Origin: Asterias amurensis
Taxonomy: Eukaryota; Echinodermata; Asteroidea; Forcipulatida; Asteriidae
Assembly: GCF_032118995.1 (NCBI RefSeq)
Contig: NC_092661.1
Coordinates: 2,048,501 to 2,112,500 of the forward strand
Direction: 5' to 3'
DNA length: 64,000 nucleotides
Part shown: positions 11,573-22,800 of the stretch, piece after piece
Position numbering within the stretch: position 1 is the first letter of the stretch
Layout of the letters: every line of letters starts with the position of its first letter
Made by a program: the position numbers and the translations under genes
The notes under the pieces: model-generated
The model's input: only the letters and a program-made list of their open reading frames with translations
The model's database searches: none
Told to the model about the DNA's origin: nothing

Positions 11573-11813
11573 AGTATGTGCAGATTCGATTAGTGTGTAC
11601 AGCGACGTCTTTGTGCGTTGACATGCTTTTTGCACTACAGGAAAGGATTGCACTCTTTCATTTGAAACTTGTAATCCACTAGGAAACATGCATTTCACGA
11701 TTCCATCTGAAAGAAAGTAAGATTTGTTTGCTTTTGTCACTCAGGCTGCAGCCGAGTAAAGGCATTTTGTGATTCTTAAGTGAAGTGATCAATAATTTCA
11801 ACAATGAATTATA

Positions 11814-12374
11814 AAGCCCGGTTCAAAGTTCATGCGAAAGCGAACGTGATACGATTTTTGACGTCATTATAAAGGGCCGTTTTTGCATGCAGCGAATGTT
11901 TCTGTGAGTAAAAGTTAAAGCCATTGGACCCTTTCGGTACAGAAAAAAAATTAAAAGTTCACAGATTTACAAATAACTTACAGGGTTTACAGAAGGTAGT
12001 GGTGAAATACTTCTCTTGAAATATTATTCCATGAAATGCTTTACTTTTTGAGAAAACAGTAAAACAATTTCAATTCTCGTTAATGAGAATTACGGATTTA
12101 TTTTAAACACATGTCATGACACGGCGAAACGCGCGGATACACGGGTGGGTTTTCCCGTTATTTTTTCCCGACTCCGATGACCGATTAAGCCCAATTTTTC
12201 ACAGGTTTGTTATTTGATATAGAAGTTGTGATACACGAAGTGTGGGCCTTGGACAATACTGTTTACCGAAAAGGTCCAATGGCTTTAAGAGCAAGTCAAC
12301 TGACGCGACTGTAAGTTGCTAATTTTGTGACGTCAATATTCGTGTCGTATCGCATTCGCAGGATGGACCGGGCT
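11814..12374. mobile_element. MITE family C copy interrupted by MITE family B
   Basis: Left arm 11814-11914 (AGCCCGGTTCAAAGTTCATG) and right arm 12289-12374 (ATCGCATTCGCAGG to GACCGGGCT) are inverted complements. They are separated by a complete family B element with its own TTAA duplication. Confidence 0.75.
11915..12288. mobile_element. MITE family B, nested in family C
   Basis: Inverted ends TTAAAGCCATTGGACC and GGTCCAATGGCTTTAA, with the TTAA duplicated at 11915-11918 and 12285-12288. A second copy, in the other orientation, lies at 57094-57402. Confidence 0.8.
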
Positions 12375-13382
12375 GAAATGCGGGGTTGTGTTTTTGGTTG
12401 TTGTCTTTGGAATGTTCAACTGTTTAACATTAGCTGTTATTGTCACTTTGTACAATGTGCTGATATAATGATGCACTTTAAACAATAAATGATTAGATTA
12501 TGATTAGAATGCTGATTTCTAAGCAAAATTACAAAAAGGTTGTAGTAGAAGCCGCCTATACGAAAGTTGAATATCAGTGGAAAATCTGATATCGTTTAAT
12601 CTCGTTATCACGTGGAAACTAAAAGAACCGCGGTGAGTTTTTCCACAACTTATCAAGTTTTGGCACCCTTTTCGATTCCACGGTTATGGCTTTCGACTCG
12701 GCTTCAGGCTCCGTATCTCTCGTCTGAAGCCCTGATGATCGCGTACGCAGAGCACATGCAAACTTGTCAAATCAACCGCGGGGCCGAATCCGGAGCAGAA
12801 GACGTGGTTTCGAAAAGGGCCTATAAGAAGAGACACTCCAATTACAAACCAGTGTTCAGCACACACAATAAATAAATATATTATGCATACAACAAAAAGA
12901 CATAAGTATCCTTGACAAAAAAAAAAAAAAAAACCACTTCATTTGCATACACGTCAATCGATTCCTTTTCAGAGTAATTCCCACTTGATTTTGGAAAACC
13001 CTTTTAGGGTTAAAATGTTTACACTTTCATTGGTTTCCTCTGCTCGGGGGATTATAACTTCTGAAAGACTCAGGTAAACACTGCCCGCATTCATAGGAGT
13101 TTCTTGAAGATTATAAGTAGTGTATTTAACCGTTAGTTGCTGCCGTTTGCGAAGTGACGAGCTAAGTAAACTTTCAGAGGGATAAAGCGTTGGAAACAAG
13201 TAGAGTATGGTCAGTTTTGTTTCTTGTTGTGGAGAACACAACCGTGAGAAAGACAAGTGTGAGAAGCTGTGATGCACCAAAAGTTGTGACATTTTCTCTT
13301 TACGGTGAAAGTTGTTCGATTGGGAATTTTAAGCTGATTTTTGGCAGGACGAAAGCGACGTTTCACGGCCGACTGCCACGAG

Positions 13383-13429
13383 ATGTTTGCCTCGGCGACG
13401 CTGAATGCGAAGATGCGGAAATTTCGCAC
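13383..13429 (+). CDS. Possible first coding exon, unknown gene
   Basis: ATG after CACGAG gives 15 codons (MFASATLNAKMRKFR) to donor AC|GTGAGT, phase 2. The surrounding 13190-13440 is also open in another frame for 84 codons up to the same donor, so the reading frame is uncertain. Little else supports it. Confidence 0.2.
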
Positions 13430-13994
13430 GTGAGTATAAAATAATCTAGTAATGATGAGTTAGTGCTGGATGAAAACAAAATATATCTGTATTTTGGTGA
13501 CGTTATAGATGACGTCACTGCGTAAAGAGCTCTGAGAGCACATGAATGAAGCATACAATATGTAAAATGATCTCCTAAATAGCTTTTTCTTCTTCAGTAT
13601 GTCTCATTTGCAACAAGCGTTGGATTTTGTACTTTTGAAAAAATTATATTTAATTGCTGGGCGGCAATTAACGCACAGAGGTAGAAATGAATCACTGGTG
13701 AATTAATGGTCAAAGATATCTCTTTGAGATACATTGTATAAAAGTGGGCCCTATGTCCCGGTATATGATTAAATAAATCTTTCGATGGTAGAAAACGCAG
13801 TTGAACCCCACTATAAACCCCATTATGAACAAACTCTCCCAATCTGCGCATATTTTTGTCCCTAAGTAATCTCACTCGCCAGATGGAGAAATCATGAACA
13901 ATTGGGAGATCCTTCGAAACACTGCATGCATCAACATTTTGAGGCGGTTTAAAGTAATATTGTAACCTGATATTAATATGGTTCATAATCATAT

Positions 13995-14262
13995 AGGCTT
14001 ACTTTTAGATCCACTCTCTAAATGCAAAAGAGTGAAAAGGTACTCTTTGAAGAGCCATACGAGGGACAACTGTTTTTCGAGTGGTCTTCCACTCTTTTAG
14101 ATTGAAGTTTGCATCTTTTTGAGTGATTTTTCACTCTGTCCTGGAGTGAAACCACTCTAAAAGAGTGACATAACACCCACTCTTTTAAAAGAGCCACATG
14201 AGGGACAACCCGAATTGTAAAAAGTGGTGTTTTCACTCGTTTACATTTAGAGAGCATTTCCA
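13995..14262. mobile_element. Palindromic MITE with CACTCTTTTAGAGTG-type ends
   Basis: Ends AAATGCAAAAGAGTGAAAA / TTTTCACTCGTTTACATTT are inverted, and the inside repeats ACTCTTTTA and AAAGAGTG several times in both orientations, with two AGAGCCAYAYGAGGGACAAC segments in direct order. Unclassified. Confidence 0.6.
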
Positions 14263-14364
14263 TAGTACCTTACAGGTGTGGCAATAATGCCACTGTTTAA
14301 ATCCTGCGTTGTTTGACCTGAAGGAGCATGGACTTGAAAGTTGGAGCCGCACTCTCGTTGTGCC

Positions 14365-14775
14365 GCAGTGTCAGATGCAATTGTGTCCGCCATGCAATAT
14401 TGTCCGCTCCGGACACTTTTGCATATGCAATCGTGTCCGGGGCTATGAAAAAACCGTCCGGTGGCCATGTACATGCCTGTTCATGAATGTGCGCGCGTAA
14501 GCGAGTGTACTTGCACTGAACATACGTACATGCAGCATGAATATTCACGTATGATTGCAGCGAATACCCAACGGCCGCACATTTCCCATGTCATTCACGA
14601 CATGCAAGGACGGTTCTTGCACGGGGGCGGACACAACTGCATATGCAAATGTTATGCAGCAGCGTCCGGGCGCACACGATTACATATGAATATGTAAAAA
14701 CCGTCCGGTTAACATTATTGCATACGCAATAACGTCCTCCGGCTTGCATAGAGGACATAATTGCATGCGACACCG
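14365..14775. repeat. Cluster of GGACAC/TTGCATATGCAA motifs
   Basis: Within 410 bases the motifs TTGCATATGCAA, GTGTCCGG, ACCGTCCGG and near variants recur at least six times in both orientations (for example near 14400-14440, 14630-14650, 14695-14760). The block looks like several short palindromes placed side by side rather than a simple tandem repeat. Not recognised. Confidence 0.5.
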
Positions 14776-15111
14776 CCGTTTCGTTCCAAATACTGTTGTG
14801 GTTTTGTTTTTGTGTATAGTTGGTTGTCATAAAGCTATCTCCATCGAGGTAAAATCTTACCCCTTGTTTAAACCAATCTCCCATTCGATACCCGTTAACG
14901 ACAACAACTACGCTTCGGATTGGATTAGCGTAATGTCAAAGGTCAAACCTCAGTTATCACTGGTTGCTATGCAGCTGAAGTTTTATTGCACCTTAGCTGG
15001 TAATAGTGGACCACCTCTAAGGCCGTATAATATAGCACTAACAAATACCCACTAGTATTAAGCCAGTGTCAATAATCACCATGTTGTGATAAATGACGAG
15101 TCAATACAACA

Positions 15112-15345
15112 TTAAAGGCACTGGACACTATTGGTAATGCATGAAAACTAACTTTGTAACGAGCAATGGGGAGCTGTTGATAGTATAAAACATTGTGAGA
15201 AACGGCTCCCTCTGAAGAAACTTAGTTTTTGAGAAAGAGGTAGTTTCTCACTCAATATTACTTCAGGCCTGAAGCCTTTTATTAGGCATCTGAAAATTGT
15301 ACTGTTTTTTAAGCCATAACAACACTTTTATTTGTTGACAATTTT
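15112..15345 (+). mobile_element. MITE family A, right half missing
   Basis: Starts at TTAAAGGCACTGGACACTAT and follows the family to the centre, then runs into unrelated sequence. Confidence 0.7.
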
Positions 15346-15747
15346 TAGGCCCATATTTCATACCTAAGCGTTCTAAGCATATTTCAAGCCTAACCGTTCC
15401 AATCGCGGCGTATGGTTTGCAGACCCCCCCCCCATCCCGATATAATTACCTCAGCAAACAACAATTCCAATTTAAATCTTACCAAATCCGTTGCTATAGC
15501 GACCACGCTTAACCGCCTTTTTCAAAAACGACCCGAACTCCCACAACATTTCGCGTGTTTGTGTGAGATGTGGTCAAAACACACAAGATAACAAATCACA
15601 GTGTGTCAATTACGATGACCAAACAACAGTTAGGACGGGAGTATACACATTGTGTGTCAGTCTTTAGAACACTAGTTCGTGACATTGATGCTAAACAATA
15701 GATTACCTGCATACATCACTCATCTTCTGAAGGAGAACTTTGTAAGA

Positions 15748-15809
15748 ATGGACAAGTTGACAAGTCCGAGCACTGAATCAAAATGGAAGAAAATCCGAGC
15801 TGCGAGCAA
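15748..15809 (+). CDS. Candidate first coding exon, unknown gene
   Basis: ATG in a GTAAGAATGG context opens 20 codons (MDKLTSPSTESKWKKIRAAS) and ends AA|GTAAGT, phase 2. The Ser/Thr then Lys-rich peptide resembles a short isoform-specific N-terminus rather than a domain. No downstream exon was identified with confidence in the next 3 kb; the exon at 19123 cannot simply follow because it carries its own ATG. Confidence 0.4.
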
Positions 15810-16374
15810 GTAAGTCACATTGTTCATCTGTTTTTGAAACATGCAGTAATTCACCATTGTTTATATTCGACGTGTTTTGCGATAGCGACTCGTGTAATGC
15901 AACAGATAGCCGTTGTTCTTTAAAGTCTTACATTACAATGCAAACACAGCGTGGTTTTAGCCGTTGGTAAACTGGTATGCATTGCTATGTCCACCATTTT
16001 GTAGATAAACACAGAGGTTTAAAACGCTTCTTTTGATTTGATTTGTCGGAAGAGGGTTTTCGTCACTGTATATGCTATACTTTGCTTAATATCTCGTTAT
16101 TTATTGTGGTGTTGAGCATCACGTCTGAACATAACTTCTGCTTCCTTTGACCACTGAAACTTCAGTTGAAGAATATTATTAGCAATTTAGCAATAATGAT
16201 GAACATAATGCTTCCATTAATTCAATTGCAGTAAACAAATTTGTGGTCACGCGTGAGCAAGTTTAAAAACTTAAAACGGGTGCCACGAACAAAAAAAGCA
16301 AAATTTTCATTTAGTTTAGGCCTATTCCCGATATATGTTCACCTGCTCCGTATGGCCCATGTCAGACCCGTAAT

Positions 16375-16530
16375 TTTATCTTAAAGAGGGCAAGGCCATG
16401 TTTAGTTTGCAAGGGGCATTATCATTGGAAAATGGTATGTCTATGGGAGATACGTTTAAAGGGGCACCAAGGCAAAGACAATGGGCAACAGTGGCTACTG
16501 CCCCGTTTCTTGCATGTAAATCCAGGCCTG
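16375..16530. repeat. Repeat J copy, diverged
   Basis: GAGGGCAAGGCCATG, AGGGGCACCAAGGC and a final CCAGGCCTGCC match the family at lower identity. Confidence 0.45.
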
Positions 16531-18324
16531 CCTTATACTTAAAAATGACCCGACATGGTTCTGGCTATCGTCGTGTGAATCATTTTCTTTTGCTGTTTGA
16601 TGGTTATTTGAATATTTAACTGAAACAGCCGTATAGACGATTCAAACCAATCCCCAGACGTCCTATCGTATTTGACACGGGGTGATAAGGTCAGGAACCA
16701 GACCGCTCACCCATATTGGCAACACACTATGCACACCATTGTGTTCAAACTAATTGATTTGGCTCTATTTTATTGTCAACTCTTTGGATTTAAATAACGT
16801 ACAGTTTATTATTAGTTTTAGTATCCTGGTAAAATCTAATAATTATCTTTTATATACAGCGATAAAATAAATCAAGTGTTGTTTTCTTAAGAAGGTTCAT
16901 ACCCCCAAGTACATAAATTTTAAATCTTTAAATAAATACATGTCTTATCTATATAAATATCATAACTTAAAAAATACACCATATACCTGAATTCATTTTT
17001 TTTTTATAGCTAAATTCAATTTATAAGAACCGTCACAACGTTGTCAAACGACTGAAATAAGACTACTATATAAATATAAATTAACAGTAACAGTCTTCAA
17101 ACAAAGCATTTAATGAGTTTTATGCATTATAGTCCCAACATCGTAGTTGCAATACAAGCCGTGAGGTATCTGGCGTGTACCTAACCTTTTTTTCTTCGAT
17201 GAAGTGTTATTTATAAGAGTTTAATGAATTGCTCTCTCAACTTCGTAGTCGCAATATCAGCCGCGTTGTTCAGTTTCAACTTTTCTGTATTCAAAGGTAT
17301 CTGGCGTTTGTGTAACCTTTTTTTTCCTTCGACGAGGTTTAATTTATAATATCAGTGACTCTCGGGTCAGAGGTCACAACGTCAGGATTACCTTAGTGTG
17401 AGCAGCTGTTGCGAGTTTTAAAGAATTGAAAGATGTTCAAATAAATCATTCAGTAATTAGATCCAACTCAGTATTGAATTCTGACAACAAAATGCAGTAG
17501 CAGATTTGGGCCTATACTTTATTCTGGTACGGGTAACCTTTCGAGCTACAGACCAAGTGGTCTGTCACTCGAGCCCTGTCATACATTTATTTGTAATATT
17601 TATACGAAATTTGAAATGCCCCCAGTGTTAGCCTAACGAGATGGAATGCAATTTTATTCCCCATATACTTTATAATTGTTTAGTATTTTATAATCAGTAC
17701 ATTATTGATTGAAAACATTCTTAGAATGAATTTCAGCAAAGATCACTTGTTGCTGCTGTCTATAGTGTTCAAGCTTACAGTGTTAAGTTGAACATGAAAT
17801 ATAGAATCATTACCTTTGTGATTCAATAGCAAGTAATGGCATTATAACTTAATCTTAAAGCTAGCTTGATTTTGTCAAAATATAACTATTCAAAATTCAC
17901 TATAATATTATTGATGACGTACATGCATGTACAGCAGATAACAAACCATAGTGCAACTCATTCTTCTTTTCTCGACCATGAGAAAGAAACGGGAAATTAT
18001 TCCCAGAGGCAATGCACTGCCGACTGAAGAAGCCCGTGTCACACACAGTGACTGAAACACTCTGAACGGAAATTAATTCTGCACTGGTTTTTCACTCATT
18101 ACAAAGCAGATGACTCTCAGACTTTGTATACAGAAAAATGCTGGCATTTTCCTGTGTTTTTCCGTTCTGTGATCTGTCAGCAAAAGGTATAAGAATGACT
18201 GTTCTTTTCATATCATCTCTATCAGTCTGTTGGTCGCCTGGGGTAATTTCTAGCCTTTAATATTGTGCCTATTTGATTCGAACACTGGAAGGAACTTTGT
18301 AACTGTGGACATTACTAAACTATA
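16531..18324. other. AT-rich intergenic stretch
   Basis: No gene seen. A local duplication is visible: the block around 17140-17215 (CGTAGTTGCAATA, GGTATCTGGCGTG, CTTCGATGAAG) recurs diverged at 17248-17340. Confidence 0.6.
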
Positions 18325-18975
18325 AATAATAGTCAACTCGCGGATACAACCATGTAATAATTATCCTTTGAGGGAGTGTTGGCTCTGAAAAGAGCCGGTT
18401 TTGTTGCGACGTTTCGAAAAGCATACCTGCTCGCCTTCAGGGTCATTTTAGACAATCTTCAAACTCGCAGGTACAACCAAGTAATGATTCTTGTTTGAGG
18501 GAGTGTTGGCTCTGAGAAGAGCCGGTTTGGTCTCGACATTTCGAACAGTATACTCTGCTCGTCTTCAGACTCATTTTGAACAATCTTCAAACTCGCGGGT
18601 AAAAATGTAATGATTCGGTTTTGAGGGAGTGTTGGCTCTGAAAAGAGCCGGTTTGGTCTCGACGTTTCGAACAGCATACTCTGCTCGTTTTCAGACTCAT
18701 TTTGGACAATCTTCAAACTTGAGGGCCGGGCTGCAACCATGTAACCATACTCTTGAGGATGTGTTGGTTCTGAAAAGAGACGGTTTGGTCTCGACGTTTC
18801 GAACAGAATACTCTGCTCGTCTTCAGACTCATTTTGGACAATCTTCAAACTCGCGGGTAAAAATGTAATGATTTTCTTTTGAGGATGTGTTGGCTCTGAA
18901 CAGAGCCGGTTTTGTCTCGACGCTTCGAACAGCAAACTCTGCTCGTCTTCAGACTCATTTTGGACAATCCTCAAC
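18325..18975 (-). repeat. Tandem array, five 126-base units, Penelope-like repeat with two RNA hairpins
   Basis: Units are anchored by a histone-type stem-loop at 18381, 18508, 18634, 18766 and 18892 (plus-strand GGCTCTGAAAAGAGCC and variants). In each unit this is followed by CTCGACGTTTCGAACAG, a short loop, CTGCTCGTCTTCAGACTC and TTTGGACAATCTTCAAACTC. On the minus strand the second hairpin pairs CGAGCAG with CTGTTCG through one G-U pair. The head of the array (GCGGATACAACCATGTAATA) matches the shared start of the dispersed family at 39898 and 49750. Tandem copies of end repeats are usual for Penelope-like elements; the family assignment is inference. A minus frame stays open for 171 codons because the period is a multiple of three. 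Confidence 0.75.
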
Positions 18976-19122
18976 TCGATTTCTGGTCCAGCTTTTCAGA
19001 GTCACAAATATTGCTAAGAACATTGCTAAGTAAGTTTGACTTTATAAGCTCTACAAACTTGTAACTTAAAGCGACTCGATGTTGCAAATATTTTGAGAGT
19101 TGAGTCATTGGAGATCTTTCTG

Positions 19123-19316
19123 ATGGTTAATTTCGAAACTGACTTCGCCGTCTTCGGCGAAACGTCAAACCATGACGACGCCGGGAAGGTGGGGACTTAC
19201 TCCACACCGCATATTCATCGAGCTCCCAGGCCGAAGAAATCGCAATTTAAACGGCGGACGTCGTCGCTCCCGCCACGGCCGGCCAAGGAGGTTCCGAAAA
19301 TCAAAGTGCAACACAG
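19123..19316 (+). CDS. Candidate coding exon, unknown basic protein
   Basis: From ATG at 19123, 64 codons run to donor AG|GTCAGC, phase 2. The peptide begins MVNFETDFAVFGETSNHDDA and continues into a Pro/Lys/Arg-rich part with RRTSSLPPRPAKEVPKIKV, which looks like a disordered segment with possible kinase and SH3-type sites. The stretch is much more GC-rich than its flanks, with CpG-rich codons, which favours a real exon. The start is uncertain: the frame is open upstream to about 19093, so it may be an internal exon. Not recognised. Confidence 0.45.
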
Positions 19317-19554
19317 GTCAGCGTCTGCCATGGACCAAACCCGTCTTTATCCGTGAGTTGTTTATTTTCCGAAATGAAATTTATATGGACTTCAAACGTT
19401 TTCCTTCTTGCTCTTTGTTTATCTGGGGTTATAAAACCTTTGCAACCTGTACCTGTACGAAAGCTCAAATAATTTGATTATGACCAACTGACTCTTTTAC
19501 ATTTTGAAACATAAAGTGGGCAACAAAATAATGTTGTATTTTGGATTTTGGGCT

Positions 19555-19800
19555 TTGCATGGTGAGGTATCAATATATATTAGGTTTGCGGTAACACCAT
19601 GGTGTGTGTGTCTATACTTGCCATGTAGATTATGTTCTTTAGAAAACTGTTTTGCTTTATATTCTACTACTGCAGAGTAGATTTTAGTAACTCGGGAGAC
19701 TTCTCGGTTCTGAAAAGAAGGTAGAAGATTGGTCGGGACTACTACTTCAGCTTTAGTGGATTGAGGGGACTTCCCGTTATTAACTTCCCTACCGCGGAGT
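19555..19800 (+). mobile_element. Penelope-like repeat fragment
   Basis: TTTGCATGGTGAGGTATCAA, GGTTTGCGGTAACACCATGG, CTACTACTGCAGAGTAG and GGGAGACTTCTCGGTTCTG occur in the same order as in the copy at 35982. Confidence 0.6.
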
Positions 19801-19887
19801 TGTAGATGACAGTTTGTATACTTTTGTATAACCTTGACATCCCATGTCCAACTTGTAATCAAATAAAATGAATAAATAAAATTTACC

Positions 19888-22800
19888 CTAATACATGTAA
19901 GTGTCAACCGGCGGTCGTGGTCCGCTTCGATCACTCGGCCTCATGAGCTCCATGTAAACCGGCTGTTGTCGAACCACTCTACCAGCCTCAATACTCGCCC
20001 TCAAACTCTCAGAATCTTCATAAGTAGGAGGCCGATCACCTCCTCTGTTATGGGTGAGCTCCCGGTAGTATGAGGACTCATCTGGGGCACTGAGTGTGGG
20101 GTTGGTACCTCTTTGCGAGGTACTGAGTTGGCGGCTAGCCGCGAGGCGAGGGGCGTAGGGGTACGAATAGGATGTTGTTGAGGGTTTGCGTCCGGAGGCG
20201 CCCCTTGACTCGAAACGACTGTCGTTGTCGTAGGTTGGATTGTTGACGCCTGTAAACAGGATTTTAAATATTAAAGGCATTGGTAATGGTAGTTACTCAA
20301 AATAACTGTTAGCATAAAAACGTATTTCGTATGGGGAGAGCTGTTGATTTAGTATAAAACATTGTGAGAAACGGCTCCCTCTTTAATAACGACGTTTTTG
20401 AGAAAGAAGTAATTTCTCACTCAATTAACATTGACAGACTTCAGGCCTGAAGCCTTTTTTATGCATTTGAAAGCACTTTGTCCAAGGGTATTTTTCTCTC
20501 ATTAATCGCTTGCAACTTCGATGACCAAATGAGTCAAACTGTTCACAGATTTGTTATTTTATGCATGTTGTGATACACCAAGTGATACTGAGAATACTGG
20601 TTTTTGACTTAAGGTGTCAAGTGCCTTAGATGTAATGGATGACTCCTATGATCTGACAAAGCAATCAATTGAAGCTCTCTTGCTGAGACATTTGAATGCT
20701 TTTTGAGTTAAATTGTAGTACTTTTTTTGCTTACCGAGGCTTAGTACCTAATTTTGTGAAACATGTCTTAAATAATAAAGACACCACATAGTTACCCTTC
20801 ATTCCGTCTGACGGTGCGATTGGTGCCATCGAAGAACTGGTACTACGTCTGGTCGAAGGCCTAAAGAAAAACAATTCAAATTTGAATGAAAGTATGAAAA
20901 TAAATTAATCAGTTTCTATTCAAAAGGTCACAAAAATAAATACAACCATATGCGCAAACTAAAATGAATTCAAGGTATTTTTTTAGTACTTGCTACAGAA
21001 GCAGATCAAAATTATCTGATGAAACAAGTAGACTGGCTCTCAGTCTCATTATTTTCTAAGGCCGTGTCCAAAATGGCAGCTACTACGGCTTATGGCTACG
21101 ACTGTTACTGAGGGTGTTACTAAGAACGTCATTTTCTTCAACACATGTTGCGGTGATTCAGCCGTAGCCAAGTCGTAGCCGCAAATTCGGGCACGGCACC
21201 TTTAAAAAAGGCGGGAAAACAGTTCTTAAAATATTCCAATCTCACCCTCTGCTTGTTGGTTGCTTTCTGTTGACGAGGCAGACGGCTATTGCTATAACGA
21301 CCAAGACCAAGAAGAGTAGAACGCCGCCCCCAACGGCTAGGCCTGTGAGCAATCCATGGTTGAAGACTGTGCCCTCATCACGGTCTTGCGTCGTGGGGTT
21401 GATTGCATGGGTAGCGAGAGTGGCACCAGACCTGAAGTGACGTTGATGATAAAATTGGTGTAAACAGAACACGTGTAACTGTAAGCGTGAATAACTTTGT
21501 TTGACAAAGTAATCTCAGTTGAGCTATGGACCGCTTTAGAGCTTGCATGAATATAGCCCGAGCGTCTGACGTCGCTCGTGAATACGCCTTTAGCGTACGT
21601 CTGGATCCGTACAAATGTACCTGTGACCTCACAATAATTTCAGATGGAGAATCGCAGTCAAATCCCACGTATAAACATATAAAACAACATGAAATGCTTG
21701 CATGTACATTACATTATTCGCACCGCATGCATCAGACGACCGAAAGTGCAACTGACAAACATCACATCGGACCAATCAAACCACAGATATGGAAAGCTTA
21801 CGTCACTGCACGTTTATCCAATGTGTCCAATGAAGTCATTTGGCCCCTATAATACCAGTGCAGGGATAAAGACATGGGACCAGTCTATCATGAATAGAAC
21901 ACACTTTGCGTGAACTTGAGGGGGGGGGGTGTATGAAGACACCACACCTAATAACTTACCTTTCCACAATCATTATATCACAGAAGCAATATGGCATGGC
22001 GGCAAATGACGTGCATGCATTACCTGTGCACTGCGAAAGTTGGGCCCTGTGAATGGAAGATTTACAAGTCAAAAAAGGCTTCACCTTATACTCCTATAAG
22101 GAGAGAAGTAATAATGTTCAATATCCTGATGATGGTAACAAACACTCATACATGATGTAGTCGGGTCGAACTGCGTCATCAGCCTCCCCCCCCCCCCCCC
22201 CCACCCTCCTTGCCAAGTGAACTACATTCAAATTGGGTACGTCAGATTGGCACGTGATCCGCTAAGACAAATCAGATCCGCAGTAAACGGTTTATCGATG
22301 TCAGAACCCCATTATACACAATGACACGAGTTGTTATAAACCTTTATGGAAAGGAACGCTCCTATATAGACCTTTATCATGGTGTTGCCATCTTGATTTT
22401 ACTCCATTCCAACTCATTGTAACCAAACTGAGGCTGGACTAAATAATAGTCTGGTGCCATGTTTGCGCAATGTATGTTAGCATGCATTACTGTTATGCAT
22501 TACTGTTATGGAAACAGGGAACGTGACCAAGATGGTGACAGCGTGCATAAGGTCTATACTCCTATGTTTTATACCCTTTTCGAAACCACCGGTCTCAACT
22601 ACTGGCCAGGTAGACCACAGTGGCATTTATTGTGTTTACAGCAAAATACCGCTCCTTGTATAAACTCACCTATTTCCCGTTCGACACAACCAGTATGTCT
22701 TGATGTCGTCTTCAGAACACGAGCAATGACGCATATGGCTGCAGTATGCGCACTGTACGTCACCTCTGTCGTCACAGATCTGGTAGCAGTACGGGTCTTC

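Noticed and set aside
13594-13992. 132-codon minus ORF
   Set aside because: AT-rich, no homology recognised, no splice or promoter context.
14744-15055. 103-codon plus ORF with a hydrophobic VVVLFLCIVGC stretch
   Set aside because: Its start lies in the palindrome cluster and nothing beyond the hydrophobic run supports it.
19497-19934. 145-codon minus ORF overlapping the end of the membrane-protein gene
   Set aside because: It runs mainly through a Penelope-like repeat and out of frame with the supported last exon.
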